From a virus, in the IMG/VR virus record IMGVR_UViG_3300021197_001474, positions 1 through 30,457 of that record: a stretch of 30,457 bases of DNA; one strand, given 5' to 3'. Shown piece after piece: positions 14,629-21,772 of this stretch. The number at the start of each line of letters is the position of its first letter. Within the stretch, counting starts at the first letter, position 1. The position numbers and the translations under genes are program-made. The notes below the pieces were generated by a model. That model did not search any database. It was not told where the DNA came from and was given only the letters and a program-made list of their open reading frames with translations.

Positions 14629-17246
14629 CCGGTTACCTCATACTTCGCGGTGATTCCAAGAACGGTCATGGGCAAAGGTTGAGTCTGTTCGATGACAATG
14701 TCACCTGCGTAGTCGTATCCACCATCGAATGAAATCTCCTTGTCCCCGGTAAACAGGGGTGGCGAGTCATCCATCGGATCCCCTGCACTGCGGAAGGTCA
14801 CCTCGTCCATCGTTTCACCATCACCGACCATCAGGCCGAGCGAGTTGAGCAGTCGGGCGTATATTTCGGTGATCCGCTTCTTCTGGCCCTGCGAGACTCC
14901 AGTGGTCGGGTTCACATCCAAACGCATCGGCTTGATCCGTGAGGTGTAGGGCAGGCCGACGTGGACGACGCTGGCTGCAGTGTCCAACTGTATCGAGCCA
15001 CTTGATACGTCCACCGTGAGTGGTCGATGGACTGCACCGTCTGCAAGGATGTGGACCTCTTCGCCTTTGAGGTGATCGAGACCGGAGATTGTCTTCACCG
15101 CTTTGCTCAAAAATGAGTTCGGAAGCGGGAAGTTCGGCAGGGATGCGAGGTCCGAGTTGAAGGTGAAATAATCCCCCGTGCCGTCCGTTGCTGACGTGTA
15201 AGGTCCGGTATCGCCCTCCAGTGATGGCTTGAGCAACCGCACCCTAGACGTGGTTTCCACGTCCACTGCGTGCTCTCCTACTATCCCGAATATATTCTGA
15301 CCGCTGATGGTGATCATGTCGCCATCGGTAAGACCGTGCGCTCCATTGGTCGTAACCAAGATCTCGTAGGTGTAAACGCTCCCGACGTTGCCGACCAAAT
15401 CTGCAGAGACCCCTGAAATCTCCAGCAACGAATCGGAAGCACTGAACGTGAGCCCGCTATCAACGAAAAAGGCATCTTGCTTAAGGTCACCCTCGTCAGG
15501 ATCGAATGCTGGCTTCATGGCCTCGATGTATCGCTTGTCGCCACCTTGGATATTGCGACGGACCACGCACCAGACCTCATCGTTGGGATCACCAAAGGAG
15601 ACTGCCACTGACTCCACGAACCCATCCGTGGTGTGCTCAGTCCATCCTACCACGTCCTGCTCGCGCTCGTAGGTCATCGACAGGAGTCGGCCATCGGTCG
15701 TCACCGCCCACAGCACGTTGATTGGTAGCTGCTGTGCTGCGATCTGCACGATGCCTGACTTGGTGATGTGGTTGGCCAGCGTAGTGAGGTCAGGCGCCAC
15801 GTATTTGTCCTTCTCAAAGCTGAAGGTCAGCTCGCGGATCTTCCGGTTGTTGCGCTGCACGAACAGGACCACATCACCGACCAGCTTGGCTGCGATGGTT
15901 GAGCTGCCGTGTTCAGACTGTGGATACACCTGCACGCTGGTTGGTGTGATCGGATCATTGTCTGCTCCACCCATCATCGCCCACTCACCTGAGGTGGTGC
16001 CGATCATCAGTGCCTTCTGGGCTACGAACCAGAGGATGGTCTGGCTGCGCTTGGACCCGATGGTGAACGCGAATGCATCCGTGTCGCCACTGCCGTAGAG
16101 AAAGTTCTCGTAGTCGCCTGTGACGGATCCCCAGACCGTCTGCCGTCTGTAGTTGGTTCCTCCATACACGATGCGCTGGTTGTAGATCGTGACTGCCCGA
16201 GGATACCCACGGACATCGGACCATGCGCCCTCCTGCCAGTAGGTGGATGCCGTGGTGGCGTAGAAGTCTGTGATGACCGTGGCATCAACCACCGTAGACG
16301 ACGTGAATGCTGTAATCTTGGCGAGTCCGTAGATGTAGTTGTCCACTGCCTCGATAACCACGCGAGGGGTGGTCGCTCCTGCTGTACTGGGTGCAGCGTA
16401 GTTCTCAATCTTCACCCGGAAGAGTGCTTCGAACTCCTGCTCTCCGACGCTGTCCACATTGCGGTCCTCCTTGCCGCTGAACTTGCGGATAGTGTTCCAC
16501 GTAGAACCTCCATCGAGGCTGCGCTGGATCAGGATGTCTGCGCTCCAGACGCCGTAGGTCCGCACGTTCCAATCACCGAGGATCGGGATGGTGGACGATG
16601 TCGCGTTTGCCGTGATGTTTCGCTCAACGAAGTTGGACTCCCGCAGGTGCGCCACACGCCAGTAGCTGCCGACGTGGCCAGCTTCGAAGGTCGCTGCACT
16701 GGCAGTCAGGGTGATTGATCCGGTCGTGCCGCTTGGTGTGATCGTGGTGGTCGTGATGTTCTCATCGAGCATCGGCGGGACATTGAACTCCACGTCTGCA
16801 ATCGTCCAATTCGTGTTGGCGATCCGGGTCAGCTTCTGGACTGGGTGATCGGGATGCGTGATGTAGGCCACGTCATTGATCTGGGTGAACTGCAGGTCGA
16901 AGATCTCGTCCTCCGTGTAGACGGTGCTGATCTCGTAGGGACTGCCCCCGCTGAGCACCTGTGCTCGGCTTGAAAAGAACCGGATGTAGTTGTGACCGAA
17001 CTCCAGCGTGAAGACCGTGGTGCTGGAAAACTCCCACTCAATCAGCCTGCTCTTCCGGTCGTTGTTCTTGGCGCCTGCGATGTATTCAAGGCCCATCCGT
17101 CTCTCAGCCTCACCGTAGAGGCCAGCGATGCAGTTCTTCAGCTCCCTGCACCCGTTCTGGTATTTGGCGATGTCTATCCGGGCATCGAGCTTGGGTGACA
17201 GCTCGCCGGCATTGAAGGAGGTGAAGTTGCGGAGTTGTTCAGCCAT
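14625..17246 (-). CDS. Tail tubular protein B / stabilization-type nozzle protein (873 aa)
   Basis: The N-terminus RNFTSFNAGELSPKLDARID continues to YQNGCRELKNCIAGLYGEAERRMG. This is the hallmark of phage tail nozzle/stabilization proteins (T7 gp12- and P22 gp10-like functions). Most of the rest is beta-rich, with an Ig-like patch around GVWSADILIQRSLDGGSTW and propeller-like repeats. I start at the ATG at 17246, which overlaps the tubular A stop by 8 nt. A longer frame to 17318 would add residues that are a shadow of the upstream gene. The protein should form the lower tail tube below tubular A. Confidence 0.87.
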   Translation of the reverse strand: MAEQLRNFTSFNAGELSPKLDARIDIAKYQNGCRELKNCIAGLYGEAERRMGLEYIAGAKNNDRKSRLIEWEFSSTTVFTLEFGHNYIRFFSSRAQVLSGGSPYEISTVYTEDEIFDLQFTQINDVAYITHPDHPVQKLTRIANTNWTIADVEFNVPPMLDENITTTTITPSGTTGSITLTASAATFEAGHVGSYWRVAHLRESNFVERNITANATSSTIPILGDWNVRTYGVWSADILIQRSLDGGSTWNTIRKFSGKEDRNVDSVGEQEFEALFRVKIENYAAPSTAGATTPRVVIEAVDNYIYGLAKITAFTSSTVVDATVITDFYATTASTYWQEGAWSDVRGYPRAVTIYNQRIVYGGTNYRRQTVWGSVTGDYENFLYGSGDTDAFAFTIGSKRSQTILWFVAQKALMIGTTSGEWAMMGGADNDPITPTSVQVYPQSEHGSSTIAAKLVGDVVLFVQRNNRKIRELTFSFEKDKYVAPDLTTLANHITKSGIVQIAAQQLPINVLWAVTTDGRLLSMTYEREQDVVGWTEHTTDGFVESVAVSFGDPNDEVWCVVRRNIQGGDKRYIEAMKPAFDPDEGDLKQDAFFVDSGLTFSASDSLLEISGVSADLVGNVGSVYTYEILVTTNGAHGLTDGDMITISGQNIFGIVGEHAVDVETTSRVRLLKPSLEGDTGPYTSATDGTGDYFTFNSDLASLPNFPLPNSFLSKAVKTISGLDHLKGEEVHILADGAVHRPLTVDVSSGSIQLDTAASVVHVGLPYTSRIKPMRLDVNPTTGVSQGQKKRITEIYARLLNSLGLMVGDGETMDEVTFRSAGDPMDDSPPLFTGDKEISFDGGYDYAGDIVIEQTQPLPMTVLGITAKYEVTG

Positions 17247-17850
17247 TGGTCGAGTAGCGTCGGGATTGGACGAAGCGGGATTCATCTGCGGGGTTGCGGC
17301 GGATCTTCTTGCGCTCATTGCCGTCCTTTACCCGGGCGCGGGGCAGGTGGACCTGCTCATACTCTGCGAGGAGCTTCTGGCTGGCCTGACCATCGTCAAC
17401 ACGCAGTGCTGTGACGATCTCTGATGCCAGTCTGGTGGCCACTGCGGCGATCAGTAGGGCATCCCACTGGGCCACGTTGAACTCCAACTTCACATACTGG
17501 ATCTTGCCCTCATCTGCATTGGTCAGGAGTGACCGGCCCTCGATCTCGTAGGTGTCCCCGGGCTCAGCGTCGTTGTAGGTCCCGTTGAGCTTGATCACCC
17601 GGGCGCAGTCCTCAGGCAACAGGTAGGCAAATTCCCAGCCAAACTCTGGGGTGGTCGTCTGCGGCAGCACGGCACGGGTCTTGAGGCAGTTCCACTCGCC
17701 TGACCGGATGACCTCCTCCGCGATCTGGTCGAACACCTCGTTGCAGGTCCGTGCGTTCGTGTTGCTGTTGTCAGCGAGGTCGGTGATCCGCTTCGCGCCG
17801 ATCTTAACGAGTGCCTTGTTGGCGATTTGGGTTTTACTTGTTACGGGCAT
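17239..17850 (-). CDS. Tail tubular protein A, gp11-like (203 aa)
   Basis: The sequence begins MPVTSKTQIANKALVKIGAKRI and continues with NEVFDQIAEEVIRSGEWNCLKTRAVL, FGWEFAYLLPEDCARVI and later LIAAVATRLASEIVTAL. This is the typical pattern of tail tubular A (T7 gp11-like adaptor) proteins, which form a ring between portal and nozzle. The length of about 200 residues is normal. The start at 17850 is preferred because the next in-frame codon upstream (17892) lies inside a hairpin terminator. No Shine-Dalgarno is visible. Confidence 0.87.
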   Translation of the reverse strand: MPVTSKTQIANKALVKIGAKRITDLADNSNTNARTCNEVFDQIAEEVIRSGEWNCLKTRAVLPQTTTPEFGWEFAYLLPEDCARVIKLNGTYNDAEPGDTYEIEGRSLLTNADEGKIQYVKLEFNVAQWDALLIAAVATRLASEIVTALRVDDGQASQKLLAEYEQVHLPRARVKDGNERKKIRRNPADESRFVQSRRYSTNG

Positions 17851-17865
17851 TTGGAGAGGGGGTTG

Positions 17866-17907
17866 GAAAGTAAAACGCCCCACCCACCACAACGGCAGAT
17901 GGGGCGT
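17866..17907 (-). terminator. Intrinsic terminator after the capsid/decoration unit
   Basis: An 8-bp GC-rich stem (positions 17875-17882 paired with 17900-17907, ACGCCCCA/TGGGGCGT) is followed on the minus strand by a T-rich run (TTTTACTTT). It lies between the decoration-like gene stop and the tail tubular A start. It would end or reduce transcription after the capsid genes. Confidence 0.75.
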
Positions 17908-17930
17908 AGTTCACCATCAGTGAATGATCG

Positions 17931-18389
17931 TTAGACCACCACCAAGTAGGGCACCTTGAAGACGATCTTCTTGCCAGCGGTCATCGGGAGAGTCCCGGCG
18001 AGCACTGCCTTGATGGTCTTCGTGGTCTCCGTGATCGTGAACGGAGTCACGGAGATCGCGTTGGTCGGAGTGACAGCGACGTTGCCAGCAGCAGTCAAAG
18101 CGACGGCAGTCGCGCTGTAGCGGTCGTCGTCCTCGGCATCACCGATCTTGGAGATGGTGACGGAAGTGCCACCAGCTCCATCGTTGGCGACCTTCATCAG
18201 GTCAGGGACCAAACGGGCACCAACCGGGAGGTCGATGATGTTGATGACGTCAGCCGCAGCTTCAGTGGCGTCAACCGTTCGGGTGACGGTAGCCCACAGG
18301 AGCATCGGCGTGAGGGTGGCGCCAGACAGACGGCTTCCGAGGTTCGGAGCAATTTGAACGGCACGTTCGGCAGTATTGATTTCAGCCAT
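17931..18389 (-). CDS. Capsid decoration-like structural protein (152 aa)
   Basis: The sequence is beta-rich and Thr/Ala/Val-rich with no Cys. It contains AADVINIIDLPVGARLVPDLMKV and GDAEDDDRYSATAVAL. This pattern recurs in small structural proteins encoded just after the capsid gene of marine podoviruses. It lies 24 nt after the capsid gene and before a terminator, so it is co-transcribed with the capsid. The decoration or head role is inferred from position. An AGGA element precedes the ATG. Confidence 0.65.
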   Translation of the reverse strand: MAEINTAERAVQIAPNLGSRLSGATLTPMLLWATVTRTVDATEAAADVINIIDLPVGARLVPDLMKVANDGAGGTSVTISKIGDAEDDDRYSATAVALTAAGNVAVTPTNAISVTPFTITETTKTIKAVLAGTLPMTAGKKIVFKVPYLVVV

Positions 18390-18413
18390 GGTATTTAATT
18401 CCTAGGTTGAGGG

Positions 18414-19313
18414 TTATGGCGATTCGTCGCAGTAGACGAGAACCACGCGCTCCTCTTCCATCCGGGTCGCCCCGAGCAGGAGAGTGGTGCGAATTTGCAC
18501 CGTGTGATTAAGGTCGGCACGGATGTCCAACTTCACCTTCTTGTCCTGACCGATGCCGAGGAGCACGCCCGCCTTGTGGTAGGCAATGCAGGTGCGGACG
18601 TCGGACGTGGCGTCGAGGGTAAGCAGCTCCAGCATACAGAACGTGAAGCCGAGGAACCGGCTGACTTGGCCGTCTACCAACGCTTTCACGTTGTTGTAGT
18701 CCGAGGACTTAACCTCGATGGCGTTGTCGAGCAGGTCCTGCAGTTGCTTCGCGCTGTGCAGGAAGTAGCGGTCTTCCTCTTCGACCTCATTGGAGTCGAG
18801 GATGAACTTGGCCTTAACCAGTTTGTCGAGGATCAGGCCAGAGTTGGCTGGGGATCCCGACTTGATGTAGTTGACCGCGACCTTCTGGCTGGCGGGCACA
18901 TCAACAGCGTCGGTGCCGGTGGTGCCGATGTAGGCGGTGCCTTCAAGGGCAGCGATGATGACCTCGTCCATGGTGCGCTTAGCAGCCATGGAGTGAGAGA
19001 CGACGTGCTCGGACTCAGGAGCGGGAAGCTCACCGAGGGCGATGTCATCGAACTCATCGATGTGGGTGACCTCGTCGTAGCCTTGTGGGCGGACCCAGCG
19101 TTTGGCCATCGGAGTGTCGGAAGCAATGGTCTTGCCATTGCGGGTGGTGATGAGACGCATATTGCTCTTCCCGAGTTGGGAGAACTGGCGCTCTTTGCCA
19201 CTGACCGTGGCGCGACGGCATTTGCCCTCAAGGCGCGATTCCTTCTGTTGAAGGAGGTGCTCCCAGTTGTCGGCAAACTGCGTCTGATAATGTTCAGGCA
19301 GACTTTCTAACAT
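18414..19313 (-). CDS. Major capsid protein (299 aa)
   Basis: The N-terminus LPEHYQTQFADNWEHLLQQKESRL and following VRPQGYDEVTHIDEFDDI match capsid proteins of podoviruses and related phages, in which the LP..Y...F....LLQQ.SRL pattern is common. The length and the position between scaffold and tail tubular genes fit. The C-terminal half (GFTFCMLELL, CIAYHKAGVLLGIG, HTVQIRTTLLLGATRMEEERVV) fits the A-domain of a HK97-like fold. It has its own ~300-nt leader behind the scaffold terminator, which would allow separate high expression. An AAGG element lies 8 nt before the ATG. Confidence 0.88.
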   Translation of the reverse strand: MLESLPEHYQTQFADNWEHLLQQKESRLEGKCRRATVSGKERQFSQLGKSNMRLITTRNGKTIASDTPMAKRWVRPQGYDEVTHIDEFDDIALGELPAPESEHVVSHSMAAKRTMDEVIIAALEGTAYIGTTGTDAVDVPASQKVAVNYIKSGSPANSGLILDKLVKAKFILDSNEVEEEDRYFLHSAKQLQDLLDNAIEVKSSDYNNVKALVDGQVSRFLGFTFCMLELLTLDATSDVRTCIAYHKAGVLLGIGQDKKVKLDIRADLNHTVQIRTTLLLGATRMEEERVVLVYCDESP

Positions 19314-19576
19314 GATAAAAACCTTCGTTTATTAGTGAATGTGATTCAGCCGGATTGGCTGAGAAACAGTCATTACGTGGAGGGTGTCCTGATTGGGCCT
19401 CAGTAGATTGACTCTGATGGCTCAGGCTCCGGGAACCGAAGGTGTCTGCGCTGTATTCGATTTCTGGGCACCTTGGTCGTTTATGTCAAGTGCCGTGATT
19501 TACCAAAAACCCGGTCAAGCACTTTTTCGTAGCCCCGTGGCAGTTGTGTAAGTGCCTGATGATGGTCCGAAATCCT
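19314..19576 (-). promoter_or_regulatory. Capsid leader region with stem-loop and repeated CTTGAC boxes
   Basis: This stretch has no minus-strand gene. On the minus strand, CTTGAC occurs twice (one at 19490-19485, followed by A to give TTGACA; another ~30 nt further upstream). No good -10 box lies at 16-18 nt from either, so I do not call a sigma70 promoter. A 6-bp stem-loop (TCAGCC/GGCTGA, 19346-19351 with 19357-19362) lies ~35 nt before the capsid ATG and would sit in the leader of its mRNA. A promoter for the capsid gene is expected here, possibly for a phage polymerase. Confidence 0.4.
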
Positions 19577-19605
19577 CTGACCCCCAAAAGTCGATTTGGT
19601 ATAAT
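19577..19605 (+). promoter_or_regulatory. Sigma70-like promoter with extended -10 for the plus-strand moron
   Basis: The -35 box CTGACC (19577-19582; 4 of 6 consensus bases), a 17-nt spacer and an extended -10 box TGGTATAAT (19597-19605, with perfect TATAAT) form a textbook host-type promoter. It points right, against all flanking structural genes. The predicted transcript start near 19612 is only about 3 nt before the ATG at 19615. Confidence 0.72.
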
Positions 19606-19614
19606 GGGTGTGCT

Positions 19615-19827
19615 ATGCGATCATACAACACAGACGTCCACTACCTTGAAACCTGTCCTGCGAAGGATGTCAGCCTGCCCTCTTACAGGAGGAAGCACCG
19701 CTGGCGGAAGGTTGAAGGTAGCGATAAGAAACACCCCACCAAGCCCGGATACCGGGTGCGCCAGAATCAGTGCGAACACTGCAAGGAAGTGACCCATGGT
19801 GAATACACCTTCATCAGCCTTGGGTAG
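19615..19827 (+). CDS. Small basic Cys/His protein, antisense moron candidate (70 aa)
   Basis: This is the only plus-strand gene in the structural region. Its 70 residues are basic (14 Lys/Arg against 8 Asp/Glu) with Cys14, Cys53, Cys56 and His61. The C-x2-C-x4-H element (CEHCKEVTH) could bind zinc, with Cys14 or a His as partner, so a nucleic-acid-binding protein is plausible. I do not recognise the family. The start at 19615 (MRSYNTD) is chosen because it falls just after the predicted transcript start, giving a nearly leaderless mRNA; an in-frame ATG at 19552 lies upstream of the promoter. The gene has its own promoter and ends at a hairpin shared with the scaffold gene, the layout of a moron. 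The function is unknown. Confidence 0.6.
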   Translation: MRSYNTDVHYLETCPAKDVSLPSYRRKHRWRKVEGSDKKHPTKPGYRVRQNQCEHCKEVTHGEYTFISLG

Positions 19828-19840
19828 TTGCTGACCGGAT

Positions 19841-19877
19841 ACAGAAAACCCCCGGGGTGGTGAAGTTCCCCGGGGGT
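19841..19877 (-). terminator. Strong hairpin terminator after scaffold, possibly bidirectional
   Basis: A perfect 10-bp GC-rich stem (19848-19857 with 19868-19877, ACCCCCGGGG/CCCCGGGGGT) has a 10-nt loop. On the minus strand it is followed by TTTTCTGT, so it is an intrinsic terminator for the scaffold transcript. On the plus strand only a weak AT-rich stretch follows, so stopping the moron transcript is possible but less sure. Confidence 0.8.
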
Positions 19878-19901
19878 CCATATTTCTATGGCTAAGCCGT
19901 T

Positions 19902-20900
19902 TTACCCCGTCGGCCTAGTGGATGCACGCTTGTTGAATGCCTCCACTTGGTCAAGCGCCTGCTTGTGCCGTGAGTCGTCCGTGTTGTGGTAGGCAGCGTA
20001 GAGGGGATTGCCCGGGTTGAAGACGATGTCCCGGGCCTTTTCGCGGTCGGACGCACCGAGGTTGTTGCCACCATCACCGGAGACCAGACGGTCCTCGCTG
20101 ACCATGCTGAACATATTGGCAAATGCCTGCACCACGGATGCAGACCTGAACATCGGATCGGTGGCTGGATCCAGACCGAGGGTCCGGGCCATGCGCTTGG
20201 CTTGGTCGGTCTTCTGCTGGATCTCGCTACCGAATGCCTCAGTGAGCTTGGCCGACTCAGCCTTGAACGCTGCCTCCTGTGCAGCCTGAGACTCAGCACC
20301 GAGATTGGTGGCGTGCTGGGCATCGATGGCGACCAGCTCCTTCACCAGTGCAGGGGAGGCACTGTGCTTGTGCAGGACAGACAGGACGTCCTTCACATAC
20401 TCCCCGTTCCACTGCTCGTCGGGCAGATCGTCTGGCTTGGTGATGCCGTAGTCGTCAGCCGTCTCGGGCACGTTGTTGAGCTTACGCATCAGGGCAGCAC
20501 GCTCCTCCTTCACGGAGTCAGGTGCGTCCTCAGGGAGAGGCTCTAGTCCCTTCTTTCCGGCCAGCTGGGCGAGGTTGCCCATGCCATTGAAAAAGTCGTC
20601 AGCCGTCTTGTATTTGGAGAACGTCTCCTTGTGCCCCTTGAGGTGCTCAGGGAGGGCATCGAAGCGGTCCTTGTTGATGGTGCCGCTGTTGTCCCAGAGA
20701 CCAACGAAGAAGGGGTCACCTGACGTTCCATCCCCAGAGACGTCTTTGCCTCCATCACCTCCGCTGTCTCCAGCACCAGCAGCATCGCCAAGGAGAGTGC
20801 CTCCACCTGTATTCGAATCTTCACTACCCCCACCGGAGTCGTCGTCAGCATGGAGCATGATTGGGGCGATGCACGCCCACATGAATTTGATGAGTGTCAT
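19902..20900 (-). CDS. Capsid scaffolding protein (332 aa)
   Basis: An acidic, Gly/Asp/Ser-rich N-terminal part (about 19-65) is followed by helices typical of phage scaffold proteins. Visible patterns are LPEHLKGHKETFSKYKTADDFFNGMGNLAQLAGKKG, ALMRKLNNVPETADDYGI and a C-terminal helical, charged end. Scaffolds guide capsid shell assembly and then leave. The position just before the capsid gene fits. The first 18 residues are unexpectedly hydrophobic (MTLIKFMWACIAPIML). The start is nonetheless supported by a GAGG element 8 nt upstream and by lying 3 nt after the preceding stop. An internal ATG at residue 15 is the alternative. Confidence 0.83.
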   Translation of the reverse strand: MTLIKFMWACIAPIMLHADDDSGGGSEDSNTGGGTLLGDAAGAGDSGGDGGKDVSGDGTSGDPFFVGLWDNSGTINKDRFDALPEHLKGHKETFSKYKTADDFFNGMGNLAQLAGKKGLEPLPEDAPDSVKEERAALMRKLNNVPETADDYGITKPDDLPDEQWNGEYVKDVLSVLHKHSASPALVKELVAIDAQHATNLGAESQAAQEAAFKAESAKLTEAFGSEIQQKTDQAKRMARTLGLDPATDPMFRSASVVQAFANMFSMVSEDRLVSGDGGNNLGASDREKARDIVFNPGNPLYAAYHNTDDSRHKQALDQVEAFNKRASTRPTG

Positions 20901-20903
20901 GGC

Positions 20904-21461
20904 TTAGTCCTCGTAGATGGAGTCGGAGCCGGTGCCTGCTTCGACCTTGTCGGTCTTCACGGTCTTGCGACGAGCGAGCAGGGCGTCGGTCTGGTAGGCT
21001 TCGGTGACGGGTTGGCCATCCGCATCGAACACGGTGCGGGTGCGAGTGACTGTGCCGGGTCCGATGATGCCGTAGCGGGCACGATACTCGGCAGGCTTGT
21101 ACCGCTCATACCATTCCATGACGGCAGGCGTCTTGTCGCCCAGCATCCGGGACATCTTGGGCATTGGGGGGATCGTGCTCTTGGGGATCTCTCGCTCCTT
21201 CTTGGCGATCTCCTCATCGCCACGGATGACGGTTTGGTTGATGTCCCAGTCTCCCCCGTTGAGGAAGCGGACGATGGGGGCGCGATACTTGACCGAAGCA
21301 GGCTCGATGGTGAGCACTCCTTCGGGGTCGAGACGAGCGACCAGCGTGGTGCTGTTGTTCTCGGTGCGGCTGATGGCTCCGCTTTTATCGTCGATGCTGT
21401 AGCCACGCTTCGGTGCGTCTTCCGGGAAGCCCTCTTCGGGCGTGTTGTTATCTTCACTCAT
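20904..21461 (-). CDS. Hypothetical structural-region protein (185 aa)
   Basis: An acidic N-terminus (MSEDNNTPEEGFPEDAP) is followed by a compact region with beta-like segments (TTLVARLDPEGVLTIEP, YRAPIVRFLNGGDWD) and a basic central part. The ATG at 21461 has a clear AGGAGA upstream; a frame reaching 21542 would only extend into the upstream gene. It lies between a Bbp19-like gene and scaffold, in a stretch that commonly holds small head-assembly genes. I do not recognise the family and cannot state a function. Confidence 0.7.
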   Translation of the reverse strand: MSEDNNTPEEGFPEDAPKRGYSIDDKSGAISRTENNSTTLVARLDPEGVLTIEPASVKYRAPIVRFLNGGDWDINQTVIRGDEEIAKKEREIPKSTIPPMPKMSRMLGDKTPAVMEWYERYKPAEYRARYGIIGPGTVTRTRTVFDADGQPVTEAYQTDALLARRKTVKTDKVEAGTGSDSIYED

Positions 21462-21493
21462 GGTGATGTCTCCTGATGGTGTTGTTGTTGGTG

Positions 21494-21772
21494 TCAGACC
21501 CCTGTGGACTGACGGATAAAGTCTCTGATCTCGTTGAGCCATGACCTCCGGCCCTCGTTCGCGGCCATCTTCAGTGGGTCCACGGCGCCCTTGTCATCAG
21601 TGGCCATCGTGGATCGGTAGGCGAAGCTGCCCCGTTCCATGTCATCCCAGACGATCTTTTGGGCATCTGAGCGCTTTCCCGGGGTTCCGAATACCGCAGC
21701 ATAGGCTATGGCTCTACGTCGCTCCTGTGCCTGTTTGGCTGCATCTGTGCGCTTGATGTCGTCTGCCTTCAT
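21494..21772 (-). CDS. Bbp19-like small phage protein (92 aa)
   Basis: The residues RRRAIAYAAVFGTPGKRSDA, then IVWDDMERGSFAYRS, then DPLKMAANEGRRSWLNEIRDFI match the short helical family typified by Bordetella phage Bbp19. The family is found next to portal genes in many podoviruses and its function is unknown. The key EGRRS motif near the C-terminus is present. The ATG overlaps the portal stop as ATGA, so the two are coupled. Confidence 0.68.
   Translation of the reverse strand: MKADDIKRTDAAKQAQERRRAIAYAAVFGTPGKRSDAQKIVWDDMERGSFAYRSTMATDDKGAVDPLKMAANEGRRSWLNEIRDFIRQSTGV

Noticed and set aside
17851-17892. Upstream start of tail tubular A (adds MWWVGRFTFQPPLQ)
   Set aside because: The added codons lie within the hairpin terminator, and the family N-terminus matches the ATG at 17850.
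18495-19310. Long plus-strand open frame (271 codons) opposite the capsid gene
   Set aside because: It is an antisense shadow: the capsid frame on the other strand is clearly coding, and this protein is a low-complexity Val/Gly/Asp/Leu mix with no start signal.
19461-19489. Sigma70 promoter for the capsid gene (TTGACA on the minus strand)
   Set aside because: The -35 is perfect but no -10-like hexamer lies 16-18 nt downstream (CAGAAA there).
19621-19881. Minus-strand frame (86 codons) opposite the moron
   Set aside because: It begins inside the hairpin terminator and has no Shine-Dalgarno. Its hydrophobic stretch is less persuasive than the plus-strand gene with a promoter.
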